NCBI RefSeq assembly: GCF_011078175.1
Contig: NZ_JAALCJ010000001.1
Span: 496,001-560,000, forward strand
Direction of reading: 5' to 3'
From: Enterobacter cloacae
Lineage (GTDB): Bacteria > Pseudomonadota > Gammaproteobacteria > Enterobacterales > Enterobacteriaceae
Length of the DNA stretch: 64,000 bases
Every line of letters begins with the position of its first letter. Position 1 is the first letter of the stretch. The notes below the pieces were generated by a model. That model saw nothing but the letters and a program-made list of their open reading frames with translations, searched no databases and was not told the DNA's origin. Below are positions 20,607 through 30,707 of the stretch, one piece after another. A program made the position numbers and the translations under genes.

Positions 20607-21266
20607 TTACAGCACGCGGGTTTTCAGCGACAGGCCGTTAAAACTGACGTCCAGCTCGTCGCCACTGTGCAGCGGCCCCACACCTTCCGGGGTGCCGGTA
20701 AGGATCACGTCACCGGGTTTCAGGGTGAAGAAGCGGCTCATGTAGGCAATCAGCGGAACGATCTTATGGATCATGTCAGCGGTAGTCCCCTGCTGACGGA
20801 TCTCGCCGTTGACCTTCAGGCTGAGCGGCGTGTTCTGCGGATCGTCGTTAAAGTCACTCACCGGAACGAAACCGGAAATCGGGCACGAATTATCAAAGCC
20901 CTTCGCTTTTTCCCACGGCTGCCCCGCTTTCTTCATTTTGCCCTGTACATCGCGCAGCGTCAGGTCAAGCGCGACACCGTAACCCGCAATCGCTTTCTCT
21001 ACATGCTCCTCGGTCGCCTGGCGCAGCGTCGCGCCGATCAGCACCGCCAGCTCCACTTCATGATGCACCGAGCCCAGTCCCTGCGGCAGAACCAGCGGCT
21101 GGCGAATATCGCACAGTGCGGTTTCTGGCTTAATAAACAGAACCGGCTCTTCCGGCACGGCGCTGCCCATCTCCTGAATATGTTTTGCATAGTTGCTGCC
21201 CACGCAGACCACTTTGCTGACGGGATAATCCAGTAATGCACCTTGCCAGTTATGATGTTGATACAT
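20607..21266 (-). CDS. ycgM: Fumarylacetoacetate hydrolase family protein YcgM
   Basis: This 219-aa FAH-superfamily enzyme matches E. coli YcgM and mammalian FAHD1-like acylpyruvate hydrolases/oxaloacetate decarboxylases. The metal-binding acidic residues are visible in HHEVELAVLIG, and the GDVILTGTPEGVGPL loop is typical. The substrate in bacteria is not certain. The length equals E. coli YcgM. It lies between ycgN and ycgL and is probably co-transcribed with ycgN. Confidence 0.92.
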   Translation of the reverse strand: MYQHHNWQGALLDYPVSKVVCVGSNYAKHIQEMGSAVPEEPVLFIKPETALCDIRQPLVLPQGLGSVHHEVELAVLIGATLRQATEEHVEKAIAGYGVALDLTLRDVQGKMKKAGQPWEKAKGFDNSCPISGFVPVSDFNDDPQNTPLSLKVNGEIRQQGTTADMIHKIVPLIAYMSRFFTLKPGDVILTGTPEGVGPLHSGDELDVSFNGLSLKTRVL

Positions 21267-21313
21267 GGTAGACCCCTAATCGGTTGATGAGTTGTTCCCG
21301 GATGGACCCGGAC

Positions 21314-21589
21314 TTATTTCTTTCCGCTCACCTCAAGATGCTGTTTTAATAAATTCTCCGGTGGCGGCGGAAGCTGTAAATAATAGCCCTGCTCGCTTAA
21401 CGCCTTTTTGACTTTCTCCAGATCGGCGTTCACCAGCTTTTTACGACCGTCCAGCGGCAGCAGCATCGCCAGCTGCGGCCGGCCAAAGCTTTTCATTAAT
21501 TCTTCAGGCACGCGGGAAAAATCGTCTTTCTTTTCGACATAAAGGTAAGTCTGGTCGCGGTGGGTACTTCTGTAGATCACACAAAACAT
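21314..21589 (-). CDS. ycgL: YcgL domain protein
   Basis: This 91-aa small soluble protein belongs to the YcgL family (UPF0745) and has one compact alpha/beta domain starting MFCVIYRS. Its function is unknown. It is colinear with E. coli YcgL apart from a shortened N-terminus. It is divergent from minC across 123 bp and probably starts the ycgL-ycgM-ycgN transcript. Confidence 0.9.
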   Translation of the reverse strand: MFCVIYRSTHRDQTYLYVEKKDDFSRVPEELMKSFGRPQLAMLLPLDGRKKLVNADLEKVKKALSEQGYYLQLPPPPENLLKQHLEVSGKK

Positions 21590-21712
21590 GTTTTTACTCT
21601 GAATTAATGGGTGGTTGCTTGCCTCAATATACTCCTGACTATAACATGCCTGATACTCTTCGGAATATCGCGGCGATATGTTGCGGTTAATAGCAAATTG
21701 AGTAAGGCCAGG

Positions 21713-22420
21713 ATGTCAAATACGCCCATCGAGCTTAAAGGCAGTAGCTTCACCTTATCAGTGGTTCATTTGCATGATGCAAAACCCGAGGTTATTCGTC
21801 AGGCGTTAGAAGACAAAATCGCGCAGGCTCCCGCTTTTCTTAAGCATGCTCCTGTCGTCGTCAATGTGAGCGACCTTGAAGGGCCGGTTAACTGGAAACG
21901 GCTCCAGCAGGCCGTCGTCTCCACGGGGTTGCGCATCGTGGGCATTAGCGGGTGCAAAGACGCAGAGTTAAAAGACGAAATTGAACGTGCGGGTTTACCC
22001 TTGTTAAACGAGGGCAAAGAAAAAGCCCCACGTGCAACGCCTGCAACCGTTCCCGTTCCCCCGCCTCCGGCGCAAAATGTAACCCCAGTCACAAAAACGC
22101 GATTGATTGATCTGCCGGTTCGTTCCGGTCAGCGCATTTATGCGCCAAACTGTGATCTGATTGTTACAAGCCACGTCAGTGCGGGCGCGGAACTGATTGC
22201 AGATGGCAATATTCACGTTTACGGTATGATGCGTGGGCGCGCGCTTGCGGGCGCCAGCGGCGATCGAGAAGCACAAATTTTTTGTACTCATCTGACGGCA
22301 GAACTGGTGTCTATCGCAGGTGAATATTGGCTGAGCGATAAAATCCCAGCCGAATTTTATGGCAAAGCGGCTCGTCTGCAACTGGCAGATAACGCTTTGA
22401 CCGTTCAACCGTTAAATTGA
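21713..22420 (+). CDS. minC: Septum site-determining protein MinC
   Basis: This 235-aa inhibitor of FtsZ polymerisation is recruited to the poles by MinD. The N-terminal FtsZ-binding domain (about 1-105) is joined by a Pro-rich linker (about 108-130, [14 protein letters not shown]) to the C-terminal beta-helix domain that dimerises and binds MinD ([14 protein letters not shown] to the end). The linker is slightly longer than in E. coli (231 aa). ATG at 21713 follows CCAGG; the open frame extends upstream without similarity. It is the first gene of minCDE. Confidence 0.97.
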   Translation: MSNTPIELKGSSFTLSVVHLHDAKPEVIRQALEDKIAQAPAFLKHAPVVVNVSDLEGPVNWKRLQQAVVSTGLRIVGISGCKDAELKDEIERAGLPLLNEGKEKAPRATPATVPVPPPPAQNVTPVTKTRLIDLPVRSGQRIYAPNCDLIVTSHVSAGAELIADGNIHVYGMMRGRALAGASGDREAQIFCTHLTAELVSIAGEYWLSDKIPAEFYGKAARLQLADNALTVQPLN

Positions 22421-22442
22421 TCCCTTTTAACAAGGAATTTCT

Positions 22443-23255
22443 ATGGCACGCATTATTGTTGTGACTTCGGGTAAAGGAGGCGTTGGCAAGACCACCTCCA
22501 GCGCGGCCATCGCTACTGGTTTGGCCCAGAAGGGAAAGAAAACCGTCGTAATTGACTTCGATATTGGTCTGCGTAACCTGGACCTGATCATGGGATGTGA
22601 GCGTCGCGTGGTGTATGACTTCGTGAACGTCATTCAGGGCGATGCCACCCTTAACCAGGCGCTGATTAAAGATAAACGTACCGAGAACCTCTACATTCTT
22701 CCGGCGTCCCAGACCCGTGATAAAGATGCACTGACCCGTGAAGGCGTCGAAAAGGTGCTCGACGATCTGAAAAAGATGGAGTTCGACTTCGTGGTCTGCG
22801 ACTCTCCGGCCGGTATCGAAACCGGCGCGCTGATGGCGCTCTACTTCGCGGATGAAGCCATCATCACCACGAACCCGGAAGTCTCGTCTGTACGTGACTC
22901 CGACCGTATTCTTGGTATTTTGGCCTCGAAATCCCGTCGCGCGGAAAATGGCCAGGAGCCAATCAAAGAGCACCTTCTGCTGACCCGCTATAACCCGGGC
23001 CGCGTGAATAAAGGTGACATGCTGAGCATGGAAGACGTGCTTGAGATCCTGCGCATCAAACTGGTTGGCGTCATCCCGGAAGATCAGTCCGTATTGCGCG
23101 CATCTAACCAGGGCGAGCCCGTGATCCTGGATACACAGGCAGACGCGGGGAAAGCGTATGCGGATACCGTTGACCGTCTGCTGGGAGAAGAACGTCCTTT
23201 CCGCTTCATTGAAGAAGAGAAGAAAGGTTTCCTCAAACGCCTGTTCGGAGGATAA
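22443..23255 (+). CDS. minD: Septum site-determining ATPase MinD
   Basis: This 270-aa membrane-associated ATPase of the ParA/MinD family carries MinC to the membrane and oscillates pole to pole with MinE. The deviant Walker A GKGGVGKTTSSAAI (residues about 10-23) is present, with a switch II DSPAGIE. The C-terminal amphipathic membrane-targeting helix is intact (KKGFLKRLFGG). It lies 22 bp after minC and 3 bp before minE. Confidence 0.98.
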   Translation: MARIIVVTSGKGGVGKTTSSAAIATGLAQKGKKTVVIDFDIGLRNLDLIMGCERRVVYDFVNVIQGDATLNQALIKDKRTENLYILPASQTRDKDALTREGVEKVLDDLKKMEFDFVVCDSPAGIETGALMALYFADEAIITTNPEVSSVRDSDRILGILASKSRRAENGQEPIKEHLLLTRYNPGRVNKGDMLSMEDVLEILRIKLVGVIPEDQSVLRASNQGEPVILDTQADAGKAYADTVDRLLGEERPFRFIEEEKKGFLKRLFGG

Positions 23256-23258
23256 GTT

Positions 23259-23525
23259 ATGGCATTACTGGACTTTTTTCTCTCGCGGAAAAAAAGCACC
23301 GCCAACATCGCAAAAGAACGTCTGCAAATCATCGTGGCGGAACGTCGCCGTAGCGACGCAGAACCGCACTACCTGCCGCAGTTGCGCAAAGACATTCTCG
23401 AAGTGATCTGCAAATACGTGCAGATTGACCCGGAAATGGTCACCGTTCAACTGGAGCAAAAAGACGGAGATATTTCGATTCTGGAGCTGAACGTGACGCT
23501 TCCGGAAGCGGAAGAATCGCGTTAA
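23259..23525 (+). CDS. minE: Cell division topological specificity factor MinE
   Basis: This 88-aa protein stimulates MinD ATPase and restricts MinCD to the poles. The N-terminal membrane-binding and anti-MinCD region ([12 protein letters not shown]...[11 protein letters not shown]) and the C-terminal dimerisation domain are intact and match E. coli MinE (88 aa). It ends the minCDE operon, followed by two REP-like hairpins. Confidence 0.98.
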
Positions 23526-23543
23526 TCCGTTTACGGTTCGTAG

Positions 23544-23598
23544 CCCCGGTAAGCGCAGCGCCGCCGGGGGAATATGCCGGGTAAGTGCCCGGCATATT
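23544..23598. terminator. REP hairpin and stem-loop between minE and rnd
   Basis: CCCCGGT...GCCGGGG (23544-23569) is a REP-type element. AATATGCCGGG and CCCGGCATATT (23571-23597) form a second perfect stem. Together they separate the convergent minE and rnd. T-runs are short. Confidence 0.6.
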
Positions 23599-23600
23599 TG

Positions 23601-24728
23601 TTATCGTGGATACCCTTCCAGCAGGGTATTCAGGCGTTCGGCCATCAGTTCCCCCCGCCATCCGGCGACCAGTTCCGGTAAACCATTTTGCGGTTTCAAC
23701 TTCCAGTGCCAGTTCAGCAGCTGGTTAATCTGACGACGTGAAGCCAGCAGTTCGGCACTCAGGTTGCTTTCACTCGCCACCGTCTGCACCAGCGCTTTGA
23801 TGTCTTTAAACGCTTTACGGTAGCCCGGCATGTCCATCAGGTTAAGCAGCGGCTCTGGCAGAGCCTCTTCCGGAAGCTGTTGGGCTTTCTCCACCAGCGC
23901 GAGCAGCGTTTTGCCGTGGAAGCGGATTTCACTTCCGGAAAGGCCAATGCTGTCCAGTTCACCAAGGCTACCCGGCATATAGCGTGCCACCGCCCACAGG
24001 TGTTCTTCACGCACTACGAAGTTAACCGCGAGATCGCGCTCACGCGCTTTACGCAGACGCCAGTCAGCCAGCAATTGCAGACAGGCCAGTTGGCGAGTGC
24101 GCAGCTGCCAGGCGTTAGTGATGTCACGCCAGGCCTCTCTCGGATCAACCACTTCCTGACGACGCTGTTGCGTCATGCGGCACTCGTCCAGTGCCGCAGA
24201 CAGCCAGCCTGAAGCCTCTGCTTCTTTCATGAGCTGTCCGGCAATCGGCAGCAGGTAGAAGACGTCTGCCGCGGCATAGTCAAGCTGACGCGCAGTTAGC
24301 GGGCGCGCGAGCCAGTCGGTACGCGATTCGCTCTTATCCAACGTCAGACCGGTGTACTCTTCCACCATCGCCGCAAAGCCCCAGGAGAGCGGACGACCAC
24401 TGAACGCCGCGAGGATCTGAGTATCAATGAGGGGTTGCGGCATGATGCCAAAAGTATTGAGAAATACTTCCAGATCTTCACTTCCCGCGTGCAGATATTT
24501 GGTCACGGCGGTATCAAGCAACAGCTCGCGCATTGGTGCCCAGTCGGTAATGCCCAGAGGGTCAATCAACGACACGTGTTTGCCGTCATACATCTGAATC
24601 AGACCCAGCTGCGGATAGTACGTTCGGGTGCGGACAAATTCCGTATCCAGAGCGATAGCGGGAAATTCACGCGTCACCTCGCACAGCGAAGCCAGCTCGT
24701 CGTTGGTAGTGATCATCTGGTAATTCAA
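23601..24728 (-). CDS. rnd: Ribonuclease D
   Basis: This 375-aa 3'-5' exoribonuclease trims tRNA and other small RNA 3' ends. The DEDD exonuclease domain occupies about 1-190 (LDTEFVRTRTYYP, then AGSEDLEVF and the DVFYLLPIAGQL element), followed by two HRDC domains. Length equals E. coli RNase D. The start is TTG at 24728, as in E. coli, with GAGAG about 6 nt upstream; an in-frame ATG nine codons earlier has no Shine-Dalgarno. In E. coli rnd is about 660 kb from minE, while here they are neighbours. Confidence 0.95.
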   Translation of the reverse strand: MNYQMITTNDELASLCEVTREFPAIALDTEFVRTRTYYPQLGLIQMYDGKHVSLIDPLGITDWAPMRELLLDTAVTKYLHAGSEDLEVFLNTFGIMPQPLIDTQILAAFSGRPLSWGFAAMVEEYTGLTLDKSESRTDWLARPLTARQLDYAAADVFYLLPIAGQLMKEAEASGWLSAALDECRMTQQRRQEVVDPREAWRDITNAWQLRTRQLACLQLLADWRLRKARERDLAVNFVVREEHLWAVARYMPGSLGELDSIGLSGSEIRFHGKTLLALVEKAQQLPEEALPEPLLNLMDMPGYRKAFKDIKALVQTVASESNLSAELLASRRQINQLLNWHWKLKPQNGLPELVAGWRGELMAERLNTLLEGYPR

Positions 24729-24754
24729 ATCGGACTCTCTTTTGTTTGCGCCCA

Positions 24755-24780
24755 TAAAAAACGCCGGCTTAACCGGCGTC
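24755..24780 (-). terminator. fadD terminator
   Basis: Read on the minus strand, ACGCCGG-TTAA-CCGGCGT-type arms are followed by six T residues. It lies just after fadD and just upstream of rnd, so it ends fadD before the rnd start. Confidence 0.85.
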
Positions 24781-24799
24781 TGGGCGATTAACGTGAAGC

Positions 24800-26485
24800 T
24801 CAGGCCTTATTGTCCACTTTGGCACGGGCTTCGTCACGTAATTCTCGTCGTAATATCTTCCCGACGTTGGATTTCGGCAGCTCATCGCGGAATTCCACCA
24901 GCTTTGGTACTTTATAGCCCGTCAGCTGACGGCGACAAAACGTTATCAGCGTATCCTCGGTAAGAGAAGGATCTTTTTTGACCACAAATATCTTCACCGC
25001 TTCCCCGCTGCTGCCGGAAGGAACGCCCACCGCCGCCACTTCCAGTACGCCGCTGTGCTGCATCACTACGTCTTCGATTTCGTTCGGGTAGACGTTGAAC
25101 CCTGACACCAGGATCATATCTTTCTTACGATCCACGATGCGCAGGAAGCCTTCATCGTCCATCACCGCGATATCGCCCGTGTGCAGCCAGCCGTCTTTGA
25201 TGATCTCATCCGTGGCATCCGGGCGCTGCCAGTAGCCCAGCATCACCTGCGGTCCTCTGACGCATAGCTCCCCTGGCTCACCGTGAGGCACTTCGTTATC
25301 CTCGTCATCCACCAGTTTGGCTTCCGTCGACGGGACCGGCAGCCCGATACTGCCGCTGTGGTAGTCGATGTCATGCGGGTTGACGCTGACCAGCGGGGCG
25401 CACTCCGTCAGACCATAGCCCTCCAGCAGATACTGCCCGGTGAGCTTCACCCAGCGCTCGGCAACCGCCTGCTGAACCGGCATCCCGCCGCCCGCCGAGA
25501 GGTGCAACGTGGAGAAATCGAGCTGTTGAAACTCTTTATTATTGAGCAGGGCGTTAAACAGGGTGTTCACGCCGGTCATGGCGGTAAACGGATATTTCGC
25601 CAGCTCTTTGACCAGCCCCGGGATATCACGCGGGTTAGTAATCAGTACGTTCTGACCGCCAAGCTCAATAAACAACAAGCAGTTCATGGTCAGCGCAAAA
25701 ATGTGATACAGCGGAAGCGCGGTGATCACCAGCTCTTTGCCCGGGTGCAGCAGCGGCCCGTAAGTTGCATTGACCTGTTCGAGGTTCGCCAGCATATTTC
25801 GATGGGTCAGCATCGCCCCTTTTGCCACGCCGGTTGTGCCGCCGGTGTATTGCAGGAACGCCAGATCTTCGGACACGATCTCCGGCTTCACGTACTGCAT
25901 CCGGTAGCCCGCATGAAGCGCGCGGCGGAATGAGATAGCATCCGGCAGGTGGTATTTCGGCACCAGTCGCTTAACGTATTTAACGACAAAGTTGACCAGC
26001 GTACCTTTTGCGGTAGAGAGCTGATCGCCCATGCGCGTCAGGATGACGTGTTTAACCTGGGTTCTTTCAACAACCTTTTCCAGCGTGTGGGCAAAGTTGG
26101 AGACGATCACAATCGCCGCCGCCCCGCTGTCATTCAACTGATGTTCCAGCTCGCGCGGGGTATAGAGCGGGTTGACATTAACCACGATCATCCCTGCCCT
26201 GAGGATCCCGAACAGCGCCACCGGGTATTGCAGCAGGTTTGGCATCATCAGCGCGACGCGATCACCTTTCTGCAAGCCCAACCCTTCCTGTAAGTAGGCC
26301 GCAAACGCCCGGCTGCGCTCTTCCAGCTTACGGAAGGTCATCACTTCGCCCATATTCACAAATGCGGGCCGATCAGCGTAGCGCCGTACCGAGTGTTCAA
26401 ATAATTCAATCAGGGATTGATAACGGTCAGGATTGATCTCCGCAGGCACATCCGCGGGATAACGGTTAAGCCAAACCTTTTTCAA
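24800..26485 (-). CDS. fadD: Long-chain fatty acid-CoA ligase FadD
   Basis: This 561-aa inner-membrane-associated ANL-family enzyme activates imported long-chain fatty acids to acyl-CoA with ATP. The AMP-binding motif [11 protein letters not shown], the FACS signature around [19 protein letters not shown] and the C-terminal catalytic Lys region ([14 protein letters not shown]) are intact. Length equals E. coli FadD. The start is TTG at 26485, as in E. coli, with AGAGGTGA upstream; an in-frame ATG pair 12 codons earlier is less well supported. An upstream FadR-like operator fits repression by the fadR product of this window. Confidence 0.97.
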   Translation of the reverse strand: MKKVWLNRYPADVPAEINPDRYQSLIELFEHSVRRYADRPAFVNMGEVMTFRKLEERSRAFAAYLQEGLGLQKGDRVALMMPNLLQYPVALFGILRAGMIVVNVNPLYTPRELEHQLNDSGAAAIVIVSNFAHTLEKVVERTQVKHVILTRMGDQLSTAKGTLVNFVVKYVKRLVPKYHLPDAISFRRALHAGYRMQYVKPEIVSEDLAFLQYTGGTTGVAKGAMLTHRNMLANLEQVNATYGPLLHPGKELVITALPLYHIFALTMNCLLFIELGGQNVLITNPRDIPGLVKELAKYPFTAMTGVNTLFNALLNNKEFQQLDFSTLHLSAGGGMPVQQAVAERWVKLTGQYLLEGYGLTECAPLVSVNPHDIDYHSGSIGLPVPSTEAKLVDDEDNEVPHGEPGELCVRGPQVMLGYWQRPDATDEIIKDGWLHTGDIAVMDDEGFLRIVDRKKDMILVSGFNVYPNEIEDVVMQHSGVLEVAAVGVPSGSSGEAVKIFVVKKDPSLTEDTLITFCRRQLTGYKVPKLVEFRDELPKSNVGKILRRELRDEARAKVDNKA

Positions 26486-26556
26486 TGCATCACCTCTGAA
26501 ATGAGTGTTCGTCGTCATCACAGCCCCGATAATAAACAGTTTGTTAACATTATATT

Positions 26557-26573
26557 AACTCAGCGTACCAGTT
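26557..26573 (-). promoter_or_regulatory. Putative FadR operator of fadD
   Basis: On the minus strand AACTGGT followed by GAGTT (17 bp) matches the FadR consensus AACTGGTCGGACCTGTT at about 11 positions, with the strongest half site perfect. It lies about 72 bp upstream of the TTG start of fadD, in the position of a known E. coli operator. Confidence 0.55.
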
Positions 26574-26633
26574 TATTAATTGTTCAGATTGCAGGTTGCG
26601 AAGCGCGTCACTCTTTTTTTTCGTTTTATCCGT

Positions 26634-26670
26634 AAAAAAACAGAGACAGCGGCTGAGCCGCTGTCTCTTT
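26634..26670 (-). terminator. yeaY terminator
   Basis: AGAGACAGCGGC pairs with GCCGCTGTCTCT and is followed, on the minus strand, by seven T residues. It ends yeaY and separates it from fadD downstream. Confidence 0.9.
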
Positions 26671-26688
26671 CCTAACAATAACAGTAAC

Positions 26689-27270
26689 TTACTCAGTTAC
26701 GATTGTTTGAACCTGTGCAGGGCCTGGATTGTACCAACCCCAGCCACCGTAGCCGTAACGATACGGATGCGGACCCCACATCCACGGATCGATAGGCTGT
26801 GGCGGCATCACCACCTGCTGGGCGATACGCCAGCGTTTGTAGCCGTTCGCCTGCATGGTCATAAATTTGTATGGCGTATTGCCTATTTTGCCCGCTACCG
26901 AACCGGTAATCGGCCCAACGACGGTCACCAGCTGCCCGCGGAAATCTACCGGATCGAGGAAGCCGCTGACGTCAGCGTATATCCGTCCGCGCGAGGCTTC
27001 ACCCAGAACAGGCCGCGCGCCGGCGTCCAGCGGGACAGTGGCAATCTCCAGCCGGGTTTTACCCTGCTGGTTTATCACTTCAACCACCTTGCCGCCAAAC
27101 CGCGCTTCCTGCCCGACATACAGCTCCGGGGCATTCATCACGCGTACCAGATCCTGCTGTGGCGTCGGGCTGGTGCCCTTGATCGCATCAGGAACGGTGA
27201 CGCACCCGCTCAGTGCTATGGCAACCGCGCCTGCCATAATAAAGCGTACAACTTTAGTCTGAACCGCCAT
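26689..27270 (-). CDS. yeaY: Slp-family outer-membrane lipoprotein YeaY
   Basis: This 193-aa lipoprotein has a signal sequence with lipobox (ALSGC, Cys22) and the Slp domain with [18 protein letters not shown]. The C-terminus is rich in Tyr, Gly and Trp. It is colinear with E. coli YeaY, a stress-linked (RpoE-regulated) paralogue of the starvation lipoprotein Slp. Its precise role is unknown. It sits between tsaB and fadD with its own terminator. Confidence 0.93.
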   Translation of the reverse strand: MAVQTKVVRFIMAGAVAIALSGCVTVPDAIKGTSPTPQQDLVRVMNAPELYVGQEARFGGKVVEVINQQGKTRLEIATVPLDAGARPVLGEASRGRIYADVSGFLDPVDFRGQLVTVVGPITGSVAGKIGNTPYKFMTMQANGYKRWRIAQQVVMPPQPIDPWMWGPHPYRYGYGGWGWYNPGPAQVQTIVTE

Positions 27271-27307
27271 GATGCGACTCCTTATTCTCAGTTCCTGTTA
27301 CTGAGAT

Positions 27308-28003
27308 TCACTCGCGGCCAGGAAGTTTCTTCCACGCGACGGTGTTTCGTAAATAAACCGGTTCAGCGTGTTCAACCGCCACGGTTTTTCCTGCGGTAAG
27401 CAGCTGACAGGCAATCGGCAGCATATCTTCAGCGGCAGGCAGGAGCATGTTACCGTCCACCAGCGTCAGGCCGGTGTCCTTCGCCATCTCAGGCCATGCC
27501 GGCCAGCCGGTTCCGACCGTCGCCCACTCACCGGAGAGCTGTTTCAGGCGCTCGGTGACGGCTTCAGGTTTAAGCACTGCTTCCGTCTCTTCGCCGTGCC
27601 AGACGCCGTTTTCGTCACGGGTGTACTCCGCCCAGTAGACTTCCCCCATGCGGGCATCAATCGCTGCCAGCACGCGGGTGGCGCCGGTCATGCGCCAGGC
27701 GCCCTGAGCCATGGTCGCAAGCGTTGAGACGCCGATCATCGGCAGGCCAGCGCCCAGCGCCAGCCCCTGCGCAATGCCAATCCCGATACGTACGCCCGTA
27801 AAGCTGCCCGGGCCACGGCCGTAGGCCAGCGCGTCGAGGTCAGTCAGGGCGGTGTTGCCCTCGGTTAAAATGGTTTTTACCAGGGGCAGAATACGTTGGG
27901 TGTGTTCCCGTGGGCACTCTTCGAAATGAGCAAAAATAGTACCGTCGTTCCACAGGGCAACGGAACAGGCCTCTGTCGCGGTATCAATAGCCAGAATTCG
28001 CAT
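27308..28003 (-). CDS. tsaB: tRNA threonylcarbamoyladenosine biosynthesis protein TsaB
   Basis: This 231-aa ASKHA-fold protein forms the TsaBDE complex that makes t6A37 on tRNAs reading ANN codons. The N-terminal [15 protein letters not shown] and [14 protein letters not shown] motifs are typical. It lacks the metal-binding His pair of TsaD, as expected. Length equals E. coli TsaB (YeaZ). It lies immediately downstream of yoaA on the same strand; yeaY follows. Confidence 0.96.
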   Translation of the reverse strand: MRILAIDTATEACSVALWNDGTIFAHFEECPREHTQRILPLVKTILTEGNTALTDLDALAYGRGPGSFTGVRIGIGIAQGLALGAGLPMIGVSTLATMAQGAWRMTGATRVLAAIDARMGEVYWAEYTRDENGVWHGEETEAVLKPEAVTERLKQLSGEWATVGTGWPAWPEMAKDTGLTLVDGNMLLPAAEDMLPIACQLLTAGKTVAVEHAEPVYLRNTVAWKKLPGRE

Positions 28004-28069
28004 CAGTCGTCGCGCTCTCGCAATGGTCAGTCACAAAATGGCGCGCATCTTAACATACTCCGGGGAGAA

Positions 28070-29980
28070 TTACTCCGCCGTTGGGTTCGCCAGGAAACGG
28101 ACAGCACGTTTAATATCCCGCGTGCGCGGCGCGGGGGGCAGGCTGGCGAGGAACGTGGCGCCATAAGGGCGCATCACCAGACGATTGTCGCAAATGACCA
28201 GCACACCGCGGTCGGTGACGTCGCGGATCAGACGCCCTACTCCCTGTTTAAGGGTAATGACCGCGTCCGGTAGCTGAACGTCGTCAAACGGATCGCCTCC
28301 GCGCAGGCGGCAATCCTCCATACGCGCTTTCAGCAGCGGATCGTCCGGCGATGTGAACGGCAGCTTATCGATAATCACCAGCGAGAGCGTATCGCCGCGA
28401 ACGTCCACCCCTTCCCAGAAGCTACTGGTCGCCACAAGCAGGGCATTACCGGCGCTGACAAACTGCTGGAGCAGTTGCCCTTTACTCGTTTCCCCCTGTA
28501 ACAGGACTGGCAGCGTCATGGTGGCGCGGAACTGTTCGGCCAGATCGCGCATCATGGCGTGAGAAGTACAGAGCATAAAGCAGCGTCCGTTGTTGGCCTC
28601 GATCATCGGCTTCAGCATGGCCGCCAGATGGCGCGCCGCCCCCGGCTGATTGGGCAACGGCAGATTGCGCGGCACGCAGAGCAGAGCCTGTTTCTCATAA
28701 TCGAACGGGCTGGGCAGAAGCAGTGATTCAGCCTGCTCAATGCCAAGACGTTCGGTAAAATGATGCAGATCGTCATTGACCGACAGCGTGGCCGAGGTAA
28801 AGACCCAGGTGCCGGGCTTTTGCGCCATCACCTCTTTGAATTTATCGGCAACGGTCAGCGGCGTGAGCGCCAGGGTGAAGTGGCGCGAGGTACATTCGTA
28901 CCAGTAGCTGTAACCCGGCTGGTTGATCTCTTTAAGCCGTTTCAGCCGTCCACGATAGAGCGTGGCACGCTCAAAGGCGGCGTCCAGCAGCGCTGATCGT
29001 CCGAGCGAAAGCTTCGCCACGTCGTAACAGAGTTCAAGGGCATCATCGAGCAGCAGCAGCGCGCGCTGAATATTTTTGTCTGCGAGCAGTTCGCGCAGGT
29101 TGCCGCGATAGCCTGGTTCGCCAAGCTGTAAGCGGAAATCCTGTGCGCATTGTGCCAGGCGATCCGCGCACTTCTGCAACTGCTGGGTATCTTTAAGCTC
29201 AGTGCGATAGGCAATGGTAATATCTTTCGCCAGATCCTGAAGCTGGCGGCTGGAGAGCGACTGGCCAAAATACTGGCTGGCGATGTCCGGTAGCTGATGG
29301 GCTTCATCGAAGATCATCACTTCCGCCTCCGGGATCAGCTCGCCGAATCCGCTGTCCTTGACCACCATATCCGCAAGGAACAGGTGATGGTTCACCACCA
29401 CCACGTCGGCGTCCATCGCGGTTTTACGCGCTTTCACCACAAAACAGTCTTTATACAGCGGGCAGTCGCTGCCGAGGCAGTTGTCGTTTGTGCTGGTCAC
29501 CAGCGGCCAGGCCGGGGAGTCTTCCGGCACGCTCGCGCAGGTGCTGATGTCCCCCTCCTCCGTCTGGTTGGCCCAGGCGCGCAGAACGATCACATCGCTC
29601 AGGGTTTGTACCGGCAGATCGCCACCCGCCAGTGCCTGCTGTTCGAGTCGCTCCAGGCAGAGATAGTTAGAGCGGCCTTTCAGCAGCGCCAGTCGGCCCT
29701 TGTATTTCAGCGCTTTCGCCACGGTGGGCAAATCGCGGCTGTAGAGCTGATCCTGTAGCGCTTTTGAACCGGTGGAGATAATGACCTTCTTTTTCGCCCG
29801 CAGCGCCGGAGCAAGGTATGCATAGGTTTTCCCCGTGCCGGTGCCGGCCTCGACCACCAGCGGCTGAGCCTTGTCGATCGCGTGCGCAACGGCATGCGCC
29901 ATCTGACGCTGGGGTTCGCGCGGTTTAAAGCCGGGAATAGCCTGTGCTAATTGGCCTTCTGGGGAAAAATCGTCTGCCAC
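28070..29980 (-). CDS. yoaA: DinG-family ATP-dependent helicase YoaA
   Basis: This 636-aa XPD/DinG-type superfamily-2 helicase partners with HolC of DNA polymerase III in E. coli to repair stalled forks. Walker A (EAGTGTGKTYAYL), the FeS-cluster Cys set around NDNCLGSDCPLYKDC plus an upstream Cys, the DEAH box (FDEAHQ) and motif VI (QGVGRLIRD) are all intact. Length equals E. coli YoaA. GTG at 29980 is the start. It is divergent from yoaB. The polymerase III theta gene (holE) is also in this window, at a distance. Confidence 0.94.
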   Translation of the reverse strand: MADDFSPEGQLAQAIPGFKPREPQRQMAHAVAHAIDKAQPLVVEAGTGTGKTYAYLAPALRAKKKVIISTGSKALQDQLYSRDLPTVAKALKYKGRLALLKGRSNYLCLERLEQQALAGGDLPVQTLSDVIVLRAWANQTEEGDISTCASVPEDSPAWPLVTSTNDNCLGSDCPLYKDCFVVKARKTAMDADVVVVNHHLFLADMVVKDSGFGELIPEAEVMIFDEAHQLPDIASQYFGQSLSSRQLQDLAKDITIAYRTELKDTQQLQKCADRLAQCAQDFRLQLGEPGYRGNLRELLADKNIQRALLLLDDALELCYDVAKLSLGRSALLDAAFERATLYRGRLKRLKEINQPGYSYWYECTSRHFTLALTPLTVADKFKEVMAQKPGTWVFTSATLSVNDDLHHFTERLGIEQAESLLLPSPFDYEKQALLCVPRNLPLPNQPGAARHLAAMLKPMIEANNGRCFMLCTSHAMMRDLAEQFRATMTLPVLLQGETSKGQLLQQFVSAGNALLVATSSFWEGVDVRGDTLSLVIIDKLPFTSPDDPLLKARMEDCRLRGGDPFDDVQLPDAVITLKQGVGRLIRDVTDRGVLVICDNRLVMRPYGATFLASLPPAPRTRDIKRAVRFLANPTAE

Positions 29981-30113
29981 GGTGTTCTCTCACTGTATTT
30001 TTGCACAGGGATTATGTCAGCCCCTTCTCTCCGGTGCCACCCCAAATAGTGACGACGGCGGAACATTATGGCAGTCTTGCCGCCTGACGACGAAAGATAA
30101 CGAGGATACGTTT

Positions 30114-30458
30114 ATGACAATTACGCGCATTGATGCCGAAGCCCGCTGGTCTGATGTGGTGATCCACAACCAGACGCTGTACTACACCGGCGTCCCTGCC
30201 AATCTGGACGCCGATGCCTTCGAGCAGACGGCGAACACCCTGGCGCAGATCGACGCCGTACTGGAAAAACAGGGCAGCGATAAATCCCGCATTCTGGATG
30301 CGACGATTTTTCTGGCGAATAAAGACGATTTTGCGGCGATGAATAAAGCCTGGGATGCATGGGTCGTGGCGGGCCACGCGCCTGTACGCTGCACCGTACA
30401 GGCCACGCTGATGAAACCGGAATATAAGGTCGAGATCAAGATTATCGCGGCTGTGTAA
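30114..30458 (+). CDS. yoaB: RidA family protein YoaB
   Basis: This 114-aa YjgF/RidA-superfamily protein belongs to a family in which some members deaminate reactive enamine/imine intermediates. The Arg in the family motif is present in HAPVRCTVQATLMKPEYKVEIKI. Length matches E. coli YoaB. ATG at 30114 follows AACGAGGATACG; the frame is open upstream without similarity. Its real substrate is not known. It is convergent with yoaH. Confidence 0.92.
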   Translation: MTITRIDAEARWSDVVIHNQTLYYTGVPANLDADAFEQTANTLAQIDAVLEKQGSDKSRILDATIFLANKDDFAAMNKAWDAWVVAGHAPVRCTVQATLMKPEYKVEIKIIAAV

Positions 30459-30463
30459 GCCCG

Positions 30464-30646
30464 TTATTCTTCATCTTCATCCTCAAAGCGCGCCACGATC
30501 CGCTCGCCGGTATGGGTGGCGCGAAGTTCTTCCGCGACCTGGGAAATTGCCTGTCCGCTGCTCATCCCCTGGGACATCAGCTCCTGAATACGTTCAACGG
30601 CTTTCTGCTGTTGGTCATGGCTGAGAGAAGGTAAACCTGCAAACAT
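30464..30646 (-). CDS. yoaH: UPF0181 small protein YoaH
   Basis: This 60-aa soluble protein starts [24 protein letters not shown] and ends in an acidic tail (FEDEDEE). It matches E. coli YoaH (59 aa). Its function is unknown. AGGAG lies about 8 nt upstream of the ATG. It is divergent from pabB, with the two starts 61 bp apart. Confidence 0.92.
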   Translation of the reverse strand: MFAGLPSLSHDQQQKAVERIQELMSQGMSSGQAISQVAEELRATHTGERIVARFEDEDEE

Positions 30647-30707
30647 CGTTAACTCCTGCTAAATTATTCGCGCTAATTATTTCACGCTGCCCGGTAGTAT
30701 GCCACAC

